Source: Pigmentiphaga litoralis (lineage in GTDB: Bacteria > Pseudomonadota > Gammaproteobacteria > Burkholderiales > Burkholderiaceae_B). Taken from it: DNA of 64,000 nt. Made by a program: the position numbers and the translations under genes. The DNA lies in assembly GCF_013408655.1 (NCBI RefSeq), contig NZ_JACCBP010000001.1:3410001-3474000 (forward strand), given 5' to 3'. The notes below the pieces were generated by a model. That model was given only the letters and a program-made list of their open reading frames with translations, searched no databases and was not told the origin of the DNA. Shown here piece after piece: positions 10,047 through 18,547 of this stretch (positions are counted from its first letter, which is position 1; every line of letters starts with the position of its first letter).

Positions 10047-10736
10047 TCAGCCAGGCATGGCCAGACTGGCGCGCGAGAAGGCGTCGAGCAGGGGCTGCAA
10101 TCGATGTCGCCGCATCTTGAGCGCCGCCTGGTTCACGATCAGCCGCGACGAGATGTCCATGATGTCTTCCACTGCGACCAGGTTGTTGGCCTTCAGGGTG
10201 CTGCCGGTCGACACCAGGTCGACGATCACATCGGCCAGGCCGATCAGCGGCGCCAGTTCCATCGATCCGTACAGCTTGATCAGGTCCACATGCACGCCCT
10301 TGGCGGCAAAGTGCTCGCGCGCCGCCTGGACATACTTGGTCGCCACCCGCAGGCGCGCACCCTGGCGCACCGCATTCGGGTAATCAAAGCCGTTGGGCAC
10401 GGCCACGCACAGGCGGCATTTGCCGATGCGCAGGTCGATCGGCTGATACAGCCCGCCCGGATGCTGCGCCGCGTGTTCGATCAGCACGTCCTTGCCGGCC
10501 ACGCCCAGATCGGCCGCGCCGTACTGGACATAGGTGGGGACGTCAGACGCGCGCACAATGATGACGCGCACGCATGGGTCGCTGGTCGGCAGGATCAGCT
10601 TGCGCGACGTTTCGGGATTTTCGAGCACGGTGATGCCGGCTTCGGCCAGCAAAGGCATCGTTTCGTCGAAGATCCGGCCCTTGGACAGGGCAATCGTGAT
10701 CGGCGTTTGCGGATTGGCAGGAGAAAAGGCGCTCAT
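10047..10736 (-). CDS. hisG: ATP phosphoribosyltransferase, short catalytic form HisG(S)
   Basis: First committed step of histidine synthesis. The 229-residue protein begins [19 protein letters not shown] and contains [17 protein letters not shown] and the PRPP-binding [18 protein letters not shown]. It stops without the C-terminal ACT-like regulatory domain of the ~300-residue enzymes, so it is the short form that in known systems needs the HisZ regulatory subunit. No hisZ is present here; in many betaproteobacteria it lies elsewhere near purA. Its start overlaps the murA stop by four bases, so the his genes continue the murA transcript. Confidence 0.97.
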   Translation of the reverse strand: MSAFSPANPQTPITIALSKGRIFDETMPLLAEAGITVLENPETSRKLILPTSDPCVRVIIVRASDVPTYVQYGAADLGVAGKDVLIEHAAQHPGGLYQPIDLRIGKCRLCVAVPNGFDYPNAVRQGARLRVATKYVQAAREHFAAKGVHVDLIKLYGSMELAPLIGLADVIVDLVSTGSTLKANNLVAVEDIMDISSRLIVNQAALKMRRHRLQPLLDAFSRASLAMPG

Positions 10737-12022
10737 TCCGGCGCTCCGGTGCCGACCACCCGGCGGATCTGGGCACCCAGCTTCACAAGCTTGCCTTCCA
10801 TGCGTTCGTAGCCGCGGTCGAGGTGATAGATACGTTCGATCGTGGTTTCGCCCTCGGCCACCAGGCCGGCGATGACCAGGCTGGCCGACGCCCGCAGGTC
10901 GGTCGCCATGACGATGGCGCCCGACAGCGCGGGCGTGCCGATCACGACAGCGGTGTGGCCGTCGATGTCGATGCTGGCGCCCAGGCGGCGCAGTTCCTGC
11001 ACGTGCATGTAGCGGTTTTCAAAGATGGTTTCGGCAATGATGGAGGTGCCGTCGGCCACCGTGTTCAGCGCCATCAGCTGCGCCTGCATGTCGGTGGCAA
11101 AACCCGGGTATTCCTGCGTGCGGAAGCCCACGGCCTGCGGCCGTTCCGTCATGGTGGCGCGGATCCAGTCGTCGCCGCATTCCATCTTCAGGCCGGCTTC
11201 GCGCAGCTTGTCCAGCGTGGCGCCCATGCTTTTGGGGTCGGCGTTGCGCAGCGTGATGTCGCCCCCCGTGGCGGCGACCGCGCACAGGAAGGTGCCGGCT
11301 TCGATCCGGTCGGGCATGACGCGGTGCGTGGCGCCGTGCAGGCGATCCACGCCTTCGATCACGATACGGTCGGTGCCGTGGCCAGTGATCTGCGCGCCCA
11401 TCTTGATGAGCAGTTCGGCCAGGTCGACGATTTCGGGTTCGCGCGCGGCGTTCTCGAGCACGGTCGTGCCCTGGGCCAACGTGGCGGCCATCAGCAGGTT
11501 TTCGGTGCCTGTCACGGTGACCATGTCGGTACGGATCCGCGCGCCCTTGAGCTTGCGGGCCCGGGCGATCACGAAGCCGTGTTCGATACTGATGTCGGCG
11601 CCCATGGCGGCCAGACCCTTGATGTGCTGGTCGATCGGACGCTGGCCGATGGCGCAGCCGCCCGGCAGGCTGACCTTGGCTTCACCAAAGCGCGCCAGCA
11701 GCGGACCCAGCACCAGGATCGACGCGCGCATGGTCTTGACCAGCTCGTACGGCGCTTCCAGGCATTCGATGTGGTTGGCGGTCAGGCGGACACGGTGGCT
11801 GTCGGACGCGTCACCCGGCGTGCCGCGGTCGGCGCGCACGCCGATCTTGCGCAGCAGGCGCAAGGTGGTGCCGATATCGTTCAGTTCCGGCACGTTTTCC
11901 AACGTGACGGTATCGGCGGTCAGCAGCGCGGCGCACAGGCTGGGCAGGGCAGCGTTCTTCGCGCCCGAAATTTCAACCTCGCCACGGAGCGGCGTGCCGC
12001 CGGTAATGAGCAGCTTGTCCAT
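10733..12022 (-). CDS. murA: UDP-N-acetylglucosamine 1-carboxyvinyltransferase MurA
   Basis: First committed step of peptidoglycan synthesis: transfers enolpyruvate from PEP to UDP-GlcNAc. The 429-residue protein starts [26 protein letters not shown]. The catalytic Cys, also the fosfomycin target, is present in [16 protein letters not shown], so the protein is not predicted to be intrinsically fosfomycin-resistant by loss of this residue. [16 protein letters not shown] and the C-terminal [12 protein letters not shown] are conserved. An upstream in-frame TTG was not used because ATG immediately follows and overlaps the ibaG stop by one base. ibaG-murA linkage is shared with E. coli. Confidence 0.98.
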   Translation of the reverse strand: MDKLLITGGTPLRGEVEISGAKNAALPSLCAALLTADTVTLENVPELNDIGTTLRLLRKIGVRADRGTPGDASDSHRVRLTANHIECLEAPYELVKTMRASILVLGPLLARFGEAKVSLPGGCAIGQRPIDQHIKGLAAMGADISIEHGFVIARARKLKGARIRTDMVTVTGTENLLMAATLAQGTTVLENAAREPEIVDLAELLIKMGAQITGHGTDRIVIEGVDRLHGATHRVMPDRIEAGTFLCAVAATGGDITLRNADPKSMGATLDKLREAGLKMECGDDWIRATMTERPQAVGFRTQEYPGFATDMQAQLMALNTVADGTSIIAETIFENRYMHVQELRRLGASIDIDGHTAVVIGTPALSGAIVMATDLRASASLVIAGLVAEGETTIERIYHLDRGYERMEGKLVKLGAQIRRVVGTGAPE

Positions 12023-12270
12023 CAATTGCCTTTGTATTCTTGCGGTGTAAGAGTGCGCATCGACAGCGCGTGGATTTCCGCGCGCATGCGTTCGCCCAGG
12101 GCGGCGTAGACCAGCTGATGGCGGGCGACGGGGCGTTTGCCTTCGAACGCCGAGCTGACGATGACTGCCTCGAAGTGCTGACCGTCGCCCTGCACATCGA
12201 CGTGATCACAGGCCAGGCCGTCGACAATGTACTGGCGGACCTGTTCAGGGGTGGGAAGAGGAAGATTCAT
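12022..12270 (-). CDS. ibaG: BolA/IbaG-family protein
   Basis: An 82-residue BolA-like protein. The class II KH-type fold is seen in the order helix ([14 protein letters not shown]), strand ([23 protein letters not shown]), then the helix-turn-helix-like [13 protein letters not shown] with the conserved His used for 2Fe-2S sharing with monothiol glutaredoxins, and [14 protein letters not shown]. Position immediately upstream of murA and downstream of mla genes is the same as for E. coli ibaG (yrbA), which supports IbaG rather than BolA. Role is inferred as Fe-S trafficking or acid-stress related. Confidence 0.92.
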   Translation of the reverse strand: MNLPLPTPEQVRQYIVDGLACDHVDVQGDGQHFEAVIVSSAFEGKRPVARHQLVYAALGERMRAEIHALSMRTLTPQEYKGN

Positions 12271-12272
12271 GT

Positions 12273-13094
12273 TCAGTAGCGCAGCTTGTAACCCGAGGCC
12301 AGCAGCCGCAGCGCAATCGCCGCGACCACCAAGAAAGTGCCGCCGACCACCGCCAGGCTGAGCCAGGGCGACACGTCGGACACACCGAAGAATCCATGAC
12401 GGAATCCGTCAATGGTGTAGAAGATAGGGTTCCAGTGTGACACGGCCTGCCAGAACGGCGGGAGCGAGTGCACGGAATAGAACACTCCGGACAAGAACGT
12501 AGCCGGCATGATCAGGAAGTTCTGGAAGGCCGCCATCTGGTCGAACTTTTCGGCCCAGATGCCCGCGATCAGGCCCAGCACCGCCATGATCGCCGATCCC
12601 AGCAGGCCGAACACCAGCATCCACCAGGGCGCCGCAAAGTGCGGTCCGGTAAAGAACAGGGCGACGACGTAGATGCTGGTACCCACGACCAGGCCACGCA
12701 CCACGGCGGCCAGCACGTAGGCCCAGAAGAATTCCCAGTGGGTGATCGGCGGCAGCAACATGAATACCAGGTTGCCGGTGACGCGGCTCTGCATCAGCGA
12801 CGACGAAGCATTGGCAAAGGCGTTCTGCAGCATACTCATCATCATGAGCCCGGGAATCAGGAAAGCGGTGTACGGAATCGAGCCGTAGACCATCACTCGC
12901 CCTTCAAGGACGTGCGCAAAGATCAGCAGGTACAGCACGGCGGTGACGACCGGCGCGGCCACGGTCTGGAAGCCTACCTTCCAGAAACGCAGCATTTCCT
13001 TGTAGAACAGCGTGCGAAACCCCGACCCGGCGGTCAGGTCGGGCTGCAGCACCGGCGCAGCGGGCGCAGCGGGTGTGCCAGGAACGGCGCTCAT
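12273..13094 (-). CDS. ABC-2 type transporter permease (YadH-like)
   Basis: A 273-residue inner-membrane protein with an Ala/Pro-rich cytosolic N-terminus and six hydrophobic segments. Signatures are FRTLFYKEMLRFWKVGFQ before the first membrane segment, the ABC-2 motif around FLIPGLMMMSMLQNAF, and FLSGVFYSVHSLPP late in the chain. It partners the overlapping ATPase gene (four-base overlap). The pair matches E. coli YadGH, whose substrate is not established; placement between mla genes and murA suggests an envelope component. Confidence 0.92.
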   Translation of the reverse strand: MSAVPGTPAAPAAPVLQPDLTAGSGFRTLFYKEMLRFWKVGFQTVAAPVVTAVLYLLIFAHVLEGRVMVYGSIPYTAFLIPGLMMMSMLQNAFANASSSLMQSRVTGNLVFMLLPPITHWEFFWAYVLAAVVRGLVVGTSIYVVALFFTGPHFAAPWWMLVFGLLGSAIMAVLGLIAGIWAEKFDQMAAFQNFLIMPATFLSGVFYSVHSLPPFWQAVSHWNPIFYTIDGFRHGFFGVSDVSPWLSLAVVGGTFLVVAAIALRLLASGYKLRY

Positions 13095-14080
13095 GCGGCC
13101 TCCTTCAGAACGGCGGCGGCCACCGGATCGTCATGCATGATATTGAGGAAAGCGTCTTCCAGGTCGGCCGGCAGCACTTCGATGCCCTCGACCACGCCCC
13201 CGGCGGCGCGTACCTGTGCCAGCACCTCTTCCACTTCCAGGCTGGCTTCCAGGCGCAGCGCGACCCGCGGCCCCTGCACGTCAACCACCCGGTCGTCCAG
13301 CAGCGGGTTGCGGCCGGCGGGCCAGCCCCCGGCGCCCATGTGCAGCACCAGGCGCGAACCGCCCACGCGAGCAAGCAGCGCCCGCGTAGTGTCCAGCGCC
13401 ACGACACGCCCGCCCTTGAGCATGGCGATGCGATGACAGAGCTCTTCGGCCTCTTCCAGGTAGTGCGTGGTCAACAGAATGGTGTGCCCTTCGCGGTTCA
13501 AACGCGAAATGAATTGCCAGAGCGTGCGGCGCAGGTCCACATCGACCCCGGCGGTCGGCTCGTCCAGCACGATGACGGGCGGACGGTGCACCAGCGCCTG
13601 GGCGACCAGCACCCGGCGTTTCATGCCGCCCGACAGCGCACGCATATTGGTGTCGGCCTTGGATGTCAGGCCCAGGTTTTCCAAGATTTCGTCGATCCAC
13701 GCATCGTTATTACGCAGGCCGAAGTAGCCCGACTGGATGCGGAGTGCTTCGCGTACCGTAAAGAACGGGTCGAACACCAGTTCCTGCGGCACCACGCCGA
13801 GCGAGCGGCGCGCTTCGCGGAACTGGTCGACGACATCGTATCCACAGACCGACACCTTGCCGGAAGACGCACGCGCCAGCCCGGCCAGAATGGAAATCAG
13901 CGAGGTCTTGCCCGCCCCGTTCGGCCCCAGCAGACCGAAGAATTCGCCTGGCGCGACGTCAAGGCTGACGTCATTCAACGCGCGAAATCCTTCTTTCGAG
14001 GCGCCCCCCACGCGTTTCCACCAGGAGGTGGCGGCGGGATAGGTCTTGGAAACGTGTTCGATACGAACTGCGGATGGCAT
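13091..14080 (-). CDS. ABC transporter ATP-binding protein (YadG-like)
   Basis: The nucleotide-binding subunit for the ABC-2 permease. It has Walker A GPNGAGKTS, Q-loop region GVVPQELVFD, signature LSGGMKRRVLVAQAL, Walker B VIVLDEPTAGVD and H-loop LLTTHYLEEAEEL, then a C-terminal region of about 90 residues typical of the YadG/CcmA group. The start MPSAVRIEHVSKTYP is chosen because similarity begins there; an upstream GTG would add 17 residues. Neither start has a convincing Shine-Dalgarno, so the start is uncertain. An upstream hairpin separates it from mlaC. Confidence 0.92.
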   Translation of the reverse strand: MPSAVRIEHVSKTYPAATSWWKRVGGASKEGFRALNDVSLDVAPGEFFGLLGPNGAGKTSLISILAGLARASSGKVSVCGYDVVDQFREARRSLGVVPQELVFDPFFTVREALRIQSGYFGLRNNDAWIDEILENLGLTSKADTNMRALSGGMKRRVLVAQALVHRPPVIVLDEPTAGVDVDLRRTLWQFISRLNREGHTILLTTHYLEEAEELCHRIAMLKGGRVVALDTTRALLARVGGSRLVLHMGAGGWPAGRNPLLDDRVVDVQGPRVALRLEASLEVEEVLAQVRAAGGVVEGIEVLPADLEDAFLNIMHDDPVAAAVLKEAA

Positions 14081-14255
14081 GGCGGGCTGCAAGGACGGCT
14101 GCGTGGGATCGGCGGACGGCGGCAAGCGCACGCCAGCGGATCAGGAGGCTGAACCCGCTATTATAGGCGCGGCCGGGAAAAGGCAAGAAATCGGACAGGA
14201 ATCAGACGGAACAGCGGGCCGGAAAGCCAGCTACGCAGACGCCGCAGGAAACGAC

Positions 14256-14286
14256 AACGGGTCCGTGGCTACGCCAGGGACCCGTT
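14256..14286 (-). terminator. Strong hairpin between mlaC and the ABC ATPase gene
   Basis: Arms AACGGGTCCGTGGC and GCCAGGGACCCGTT pair at 13 of 14 positions around a 3-base loop. The minus-strand trailer (GTCGTTTCC) is only weakly T-rich, so it probably attenuates rather than fully ends the mla transcript. The 262-base gap holds no credible gene; in particular no STAS-domain MlaB. Confidence 0.6.
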
Positions 14287-14342
14287 GCAGAACACCACAT
14301 CAGTACTGCCAGGGGCCGGACCGCGCCCCCACGTGCCAGTGA

Positions 14343-15017
14343 TTACTTGGCAGTTTCGAACGAACGGTTGCGGTCGGCCAGCGACTTGATCAGGCCATCG
14401 ACGCCACCCTTCGTGATCTCTTGCGAGAACTGGTTGCGGTAGTTTTCGATCAGCCAGACGCCCAGCACGTTCACGTCATAGACCTTCCAGGCGGTACCTG
14501 CCTTTTCCAGACGGTAGTCGACCGGGATCGGATCGCCATTGGGCTGCTTGATCAGGGTACGAACCACGGTGTCGGTGGCATTGGCTTCGCGGCGGGCAGG
14601 CTTCATTTCGATGGAAGTCTGCTGCTTGACCGACGACACGGCGCCGCTATAGGTGCGGACCAGCGTCGTACGGAATTCCTTCACCAGCGCCTTCTGCTGT
14701 TCAGGCGTGGCCTGGCGCCAGTAGCGGCCGGCAGCCAGACGCGTCGTCTTTTCGAAGTTGGTGTACGGCAGGATCTTTTCGTCGACCAGCTGCAGCAGGC
14801 GCTGCGGGTTGCCGGACTGGATGGCGCTGTCGCTCTTGATGGCGGCCAGGACGTCGTTGGTCAGCTTCTGGACCAGGGCTTCCGGCGCGTCGGCTTCCTG
14901 CGCGTGGGCGCGAAAACCGGTCACAGCCAGGGTCAGGCCAACCAGCATCGCGCAAATCACCGCGAAGCGGCGATACAGCGGCTGGGGTGCCGCTTGAGTA
15001 AGTGCTTGTACGTTCAT
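14343..15017 (-). CDS. mlaC: Periplasmic phospholipid-binding protein MlaC
   Basis: Periplasmic shuttle moving phospholipid between the outer-membrane MlaA complex and the inner-membrane MlaFED transporter. The 224-residue protein starts at MNVQALTQAAP and has a signal peptide with cleavage predicted after AHA at about residue 39. The Tol_Toluene_tolerance domain is visible in YTNFEKTTRLAAGRYWRQAT, LVRTYSGAVSS, VRTLIKQPNGDPIPVDYRL and WKVYDVNVLGVWLIENYRN. Longer in-frame starts lack a leader. It follows mlaA by 71 bases. Confidence 0.96.
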   Translation of the reverse strand: MNVQALTQAAPQPLYRRFAVICAMLVGLTLAVTGFRAHAQEADAPEALVQKLTNDVLAAIKSDSAIQSGNPQRLLQLVDEKILPYTNFEKTTRLAAGRYWRQATPEQQKALVKEFRTTLVRTYSGAVSSVKQQTSIEMKPARREANATDTVVRTLIKQPNGDPIPVDYRLEKAGTAWKVYDVNVLGVWLIENYRNQFSQEITKGGVDGLIKSLADRNRSFETAK

Positions 15018-15088
15018 GGATAACCTGTAAGGGAAAAGCAGTAGGAGTCTGACCTGTAGCACACCACAGAGTTCAGACCCCTGCAGTG

Positions 15089-15916
15089 TCAACGTGTTGC
15101 GGGGATCGCGGTCGGGTTGGGCGTTGTCGAAGGCGTCGACGACGTGGCCGGATCATCACCGTAGTCGGGCAGCGAGTAGTCAGGCAGGTTGCCTTCGCCG
15201 TCGGTCTTGACGCCACGGACCATGCTGTCGCGGCGCTGCAGATAGGCATCGCGGGTGAAGGCGTAGGAGTCCAGGGCGACGTCGTTCAGCAGGTTGCCCA
15301 CGTCGAGCAGATTGGCCCGGGTGTTGATCAGCTTCAGGACGTACAGCGAGTTACGGACAGGCACATTGTCGACGATGGCGCTGAGGGCCAGCGGATCGAA
15401 GGCGAAGTCCACGGCCGTGCCGCTGGCTTCGCGGATCGTGCTGGGGCCGAGCAGCGGCAGCATCAGGTAAGGACCGGTCGGCAGGCCCCAGACGCCAAGG
15501 GTCTGGCCGAAATCGGCGCGTACGCGCGGCACGCCTTGCTTGGACGCGACGTCGAAACAGCCGCCCACCCCCATGGTGGTGTTCAGCATGAAGCGGAACG
15601 TCATGTTGATGCCTTCCGGCACCCGGTTCTGCAGCACGCTGTTGGCGGCGGACCACACGTCGCCCAGGTTGTTGAAGACGTTGCGGACGCAGCTGCGGAC
15701 CGGACCCGGGACGATGTTCACGTAGCCCTGGGCCACCGGCTTGAGCACGGCGCGGTCCAGGCTGTCGTTGAACGCGTAGACCTGGCGGTTGACGCCTTCG
15801 AGCGGGTCACGCGGATTCTGGCCCACGGGGACGCCGGAAGGAGGAGGTGTCGCGCAGCCGGACAGGATGGCGACCAGCGCCAGGCCCAGCAGGTTCTTGT
15901 TGAGTGCGGTAGTCAT
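15089..15916 (-). CDS. mlaA: Outer-membrane lipoprotein MlaA (VacJ)
   Basis: Outer-membrane component that removes misplaced phospholipid from the outer leaflet. The start MTTALNKNLLG gives a lipoprotein leader ending in LSGC with lipidation Cys21; the longer frame runs through mlaD in another frame. NPRDPLEGVNRQVYAFNDSLD is the MlaA hallmark, followed by the conserved GDVWSAANSVLQ and GVPTG-like LPTGPYLMLPLLGPSTIR. The Ser/Thr/Pro tail after residue 245 is low complexity. Placement between mlaD and mlaC differs from E. coli, where mlaA is unlinked. Confidence 0.96.
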   Translation of the reverse strand: MTTALNKNLLGLALVAILSGCATPPPSGVPVGQNPRDPLEGVNRQVYAFNDSLDRAVLKPVAQGYVNIVPGPVRSCVRNVFNNLGDVWSAANSVLQNRVPEGINMTFRFMLNTTMGVGGCFDVASKQGVPRVRADFGQTLGVWGLPTGPYLMLPLLGPSTIREASGTAVDFAFDPLALSAIVDNVPVRNSLYVLKLINTRANLLDVGNLLNDVALDSYAFTRDAYLQRRDSMVRGVKTDGEGNLPDYSLPDYGDDPATSSTPSTTPNPTAIPATR

Positions 15917-15929
15917 CGGTGGGTTCTTT

Positions 15930-16517
15930 TTATTTGTTGGCAGGTTCTTGCGAACCGGCGGAAGGGGTCGGTGCCGTCGGCGCCACAGGAGCCGCTGCCG
16001 GGGCAGCTGCAGGCGCGGCGGCCGGCGCAGCGCTGTCGCCGCTGCCGGCAGCGGGCGTCGCGGCATCCGACGCCTTGCTGTAAAGGAACTGGCTGATCAG
16101 ATTTTCCAGCACAACCGCGCTTTGCGTATAAAGGATTTTGTCGCCTGCCGCAAAATTCTTCTCGTCGCCGCCCGGTTCGATGCCAATGTATTGTTCACCC
16201 AACAGTCCGGAGGTCAGGATCTTGGCCGACGAGTCGCTGGGGAACTGGTATTTGCTGTCCATGTCCAGGGTGACGACGCCCTGGTACATCTTGTCGTCGA
16301 AGCTGACGCCGGACACCCGGCCGACCACGACACCCGCGCTCTTGACCGGCGCGCGCGACTTCAGGCCGCCGATGTTGTCGAAGTTGGCGGTGATCGTGTA
16401 GCTCTTGCCGAACGAGAACGTGCTCAGGTTGCCGGCCTTCAGGGCCAGGAAAATGATGGCGGCGGCGCCCAGCAATACGAACAGGCCCACCCACAAATCG
16501 ACTTTTTCACGCGACAT
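15930..16517 (-). CDS. mlaD: MCE-domain phospholipid transporter subunit MlaD
   Basis: Inner-membrane-anchored MCE protein, hexameric in the MlaFEDB complex. The start MSREKVDLWVGLFVLLG is supported by GGAGG seven bases upstream. One membrane helix (about 10-30) is followed by the MCE domain with FDNIGGLKSRAPVKSAGVVV and the central hydrophobic pore loop LTSGLLGEQYIGIEPGG. The last 45 residues are an Ala/Pro-rich disordered tail (repeated PAAA units). A 100-base gap precedes it after mlaE. Confidence 0.97.
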   Translation of the reverse strand: MSREKVDLWVGLFVLLGAAAIIFLALKAGNLSTFSFGKSYTITANFDNIGGLKSRAPVKSAGVVVGRVSGVSFDDKMYQGVVTLDMDSKYQFPSDSSAKILTSGLLGEQYIGIEPGGDEKNFAAGDKILYTQSAVVLENLISQFLYSKASDAATPAAGSGDSAAPAAAPAAAPAAAPVAPTAPTPSAGSQEPANK

Positions 16518-16617
16518 CTTGTGACCTCCCGGCGACGCCGTCTGGCGTGCCACCCTACCTAAATGAAACATTAACGTCCGTGACTGCCGGCTTGCGCCCG
16601 CCATCCAGACACCGCGA

Positions 16618-17406
16618 TCAGTTGCCGAACATCAGTGCCGTCAGCAGGAAATCCAGACCCAGGACCGCCAGCGAACCTGCCACGACGGTGCGCGTCGTGG
16701 CGCGCGATACGCCTTCCGGCGTCGGCTTGGCGTGATAGCCCTGGTAGAGCGCAATGACCGTGACGGCCACGCCGAACACCAGGCTCTTGATCACGCCATT
16801 GCCCACGTCTTTCCAGACGTCGACGCCGTTCTGCATTTGCGACCAGAACCCGCCATCGTCGATCCCGATCAGCAGGACACCCACGCCCCAGCCACCCAGG
16901 ATGCCCAGCATCGAAAACACGGCGGCCAGCAGCGGCATCGCAATGATGCCGCCCCACAGGCGCGGCACCAGCACGCGGCGTTCGGGGTCGACCGCCATGA
17001 CTTCCATGGCCGACAGCTGCTCGCCTGCCTTCATGAGGCCGATTTCGGCGGTCAGGGACGTGCCGGCGCGGCCCGCGAACAGCAGCGCCGTGACGACCGG
17101 GCCCAGTTCACGCACCAGGCTGAGCGCGACCAGCAGGCCGAGCGCCTGTTCCGAGCCGTAGCGGCTCAGGGTGTAGTAGCCCTGCAGCGCCAGCACGAAG
17201 CCGACGAAAAGGCCCGACACCGCGATGATCACCAGCGAATAGTTGCCGATGAAATGGATCTGCTGCACCACCAGGCCGGGCCGGCGCAGGGCCGTGGCGC
17301 TTTTGCCGAGCAGGGTGACAAAGAAACGGGTGAAGGCGCCCAGACCGTACACCCACCCTCGGGCGCCGGCACCGATGGCCGTCAGGAAACGCGTCGCGAC
17401 ATTCAT
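16618..17406 (-). CDS. mlaE: Phospholipid ABC transporter permease MlaE
   Basis: Inner-membrane permease of the Mla lipid transporter, 262 residues from [12 protein letters not shown]. MlaE family features are the interfacial helix followed by [32 protein letters not shown], the coupling region [27 protein letters not shown] and [17 protein letters not shown]. Five membrane segments are predicted. It lies 13 bases downstream of mlaF. Longer starts read through mlaF in another frame. Confidence 0.97.
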   Translation of the reverse strand: MNVATRFLTAIGAGARGWVYGLGAFTRFFVTLLGKSATALRRPGLVVQQIHFIGNYSLVIIAVSGLFVGFVLALQGYYTLSRYGSEQALGLLVALSLVRELGPVVTALLFAGRAGTSLTAEIGLMKAGEQLSAMEVMAVDPERRVLVPRLWGGIIAMPLLAAVFSMLGILGGWGVGVLLIGIDDGGFWSQMQNGVDVWKDVGNGVIKSLVFGVAVTVIALYQGYHAKPTPEGVSRATTRTVVAGSLAVLGLDFLLTALMFGN

Positions 17407-17419
17407 AGCTTGCCTGCCC

Positions 17420-18271
17420 TCATTGCTTGCCAGCCTGTTGGCGGGCCAGCCAATCGAGGTAAGCCGGCGTTTCCGGATATTCGAACGCCACCGGGCCGTC
17501 GGGCGCGCCGTCCAGGAACTGGCGCACGTACGGGTCTTGCGATGCCGACAGCGAAGCCGGCGAACCGGCCGCCACCACGGACCCCTTGCCCAGCAGGTAG
17601 ACCTGGTCGGCAATGGCGAAAGATTCCTGCACGTCGTGCGTGATCAGGACCGACGCGCAACCCAGCTGGTCGGTCATGGTGCGGATCAGCTGCGCCGTCA
17701 CGCCCAGGGAAATCGGATCGAGCCCGGCAAAGGGCTCGTCGTACAGAATGAGTTCGGGATCGAGCACGACCGCGCGGGCCAGCGCCACGCGCCGCGCCAT
17801 GCCACCGGAAATTTCCGAGGTACGCAGGAAGGCAGCGGCTTTCAGGCCGACGGCCTGCAGCTTGGCCAGCACCGTTTCGCGGATCTTGCTTTCGGGCCAG
17901 TCGGTATGTTCGCGCAGCGGGAAAGCGACGTTTTCATAGACGTCGAGATCGGTGAACAGCGCGCCCTGCTGGAACAGGACGCCCATGCGCTTGCGGACCG
18001 TGAAGACGGCGTCGCCCGACAGGCGGGACAGGTCCTGGCCAAACGCCTGGACCGTGCCCTTCTGGGGTGCGAGCTGGCCGACCGCCGCGCGCAGCAGCGT
18101 CGTCTTGCCCGATCCGGATCCGCCCATGATGGCAACGACCTGCCCCGGCCGGACCACCATGTCGATATCGCGCAGGATGGTCCTGTCGCCATAGCCGACC
18201 GACAGTCCGCTGAAAGACAGCGCGACGTCGGCAGGCGGGCGGGCCGTGGGGGGAATCGCCGAATCTGGCAT
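17420..18271 (-). CDS. mlaF: Phospholipid ABC transporter ATP-binding protein MlaF
   Basis: ATPase of the Mla system and first gene of the long minus-strand train. It is 283 residues from [13 protein letters not shown]. Walker [10 protein letters not shown], signature [16 protein letters not shown], Walker [16 protein letters not shown] and the H-loop VLITHDVQE are intact. The C-terminal extension, which in E. coli MlaF contacts the neighbouring subunit, is present ([21 protein letters not shown]). The Shine-Dalgarno is weak, so the start could differ by some codons. Confidence 0.96.
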   Translation of the reverse strand: MPDSAIPPTARPPADVALSFSGLSVGYGDRTILRDIDMVVRPGQVVAIMGGSGSGKTTLLRAAVGQLAPQKGTVQAFGQDLSRLSGDAVFTVRKRMGVLFQQGALFTDLDVYENVAFPLREHTDWPESKIRETVLAKLQAVGLKAAAFLRTSEISGGMARRVALARAVVLDPELILYDEPFAGLDPISLGVTAQLIRTMTDQLGCASVLITHDVQESFAIADQVYLLGKGSVVAAGSPASLSASQDPYVRQFLDGAPDGPVAFEYPETPAYLDWLARQQAGKQ

Positions 18272-18474
18272 GGGTGGCAGGGTGAACCGTAGGTGACACC
18301 AGTGTCCGCACAAGGGAGACTGGCTGGTTGGCAATCGGTAACAACCATTGATTCTAGCAGTTTGCGTCGGAAATAAAGTCTGACAGGAGGCTTGCAAGCA
18401 TGAGCAGACTTACGCACGGACACAAAAGCCCGACAGGCCGCCGTGCGCCTGTGGCGCGCCAGAGACAGGAAAAC

Positions 18475-18507
18475 ATCGGGGCGCCCCCTAACCGGGGGCG
18501 CCCCGAT
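18475..18507 (-). terminator. Perfect 14-bp hairpin terminator after spoVR
   Basis: ATCGGGGCGCCCCC and its exact complement flank a 5-base loop, with a GTTTTCC trailer on the minus strand. It lies 41 bases after the spoVR stop and would end the prkA-yeaH-spoVR transcript before the mla promoter region. The 200 bases between it and mlaF show no gene. Confidence 0.85.
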
Positions 18508-18547
18508 TAAGTGAGCACTAACTAGAACCTTGAACGCTGGCCGTCAA

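Noticed and set aside
8370..10811. 813-codon plus-strand frame across hisC-hisD-hisG
   Set aside because: Spans three genes in antisense, including an intergenic gap, and has no similarity pattern.
14081..14342. Possible mlaB-like STAS gene between mlaC and the ABC ATPase gene
   Set aside because: The gap is 262 bases, shorter than a STAS domain requires with flanks, and the only frames present are Arg/Ser-rich; a strong hairpin occupies part of it.
15036..15083. AGGAGTCTGACCT and AGTTCAGACCCCT near the mlaC start as a REP element
   Set aside because: The arms are imperfect and overlap the mlaA-mlaC leader; too weak to call a repeat, though the similarity to the GGGGTCAG motif is noted.
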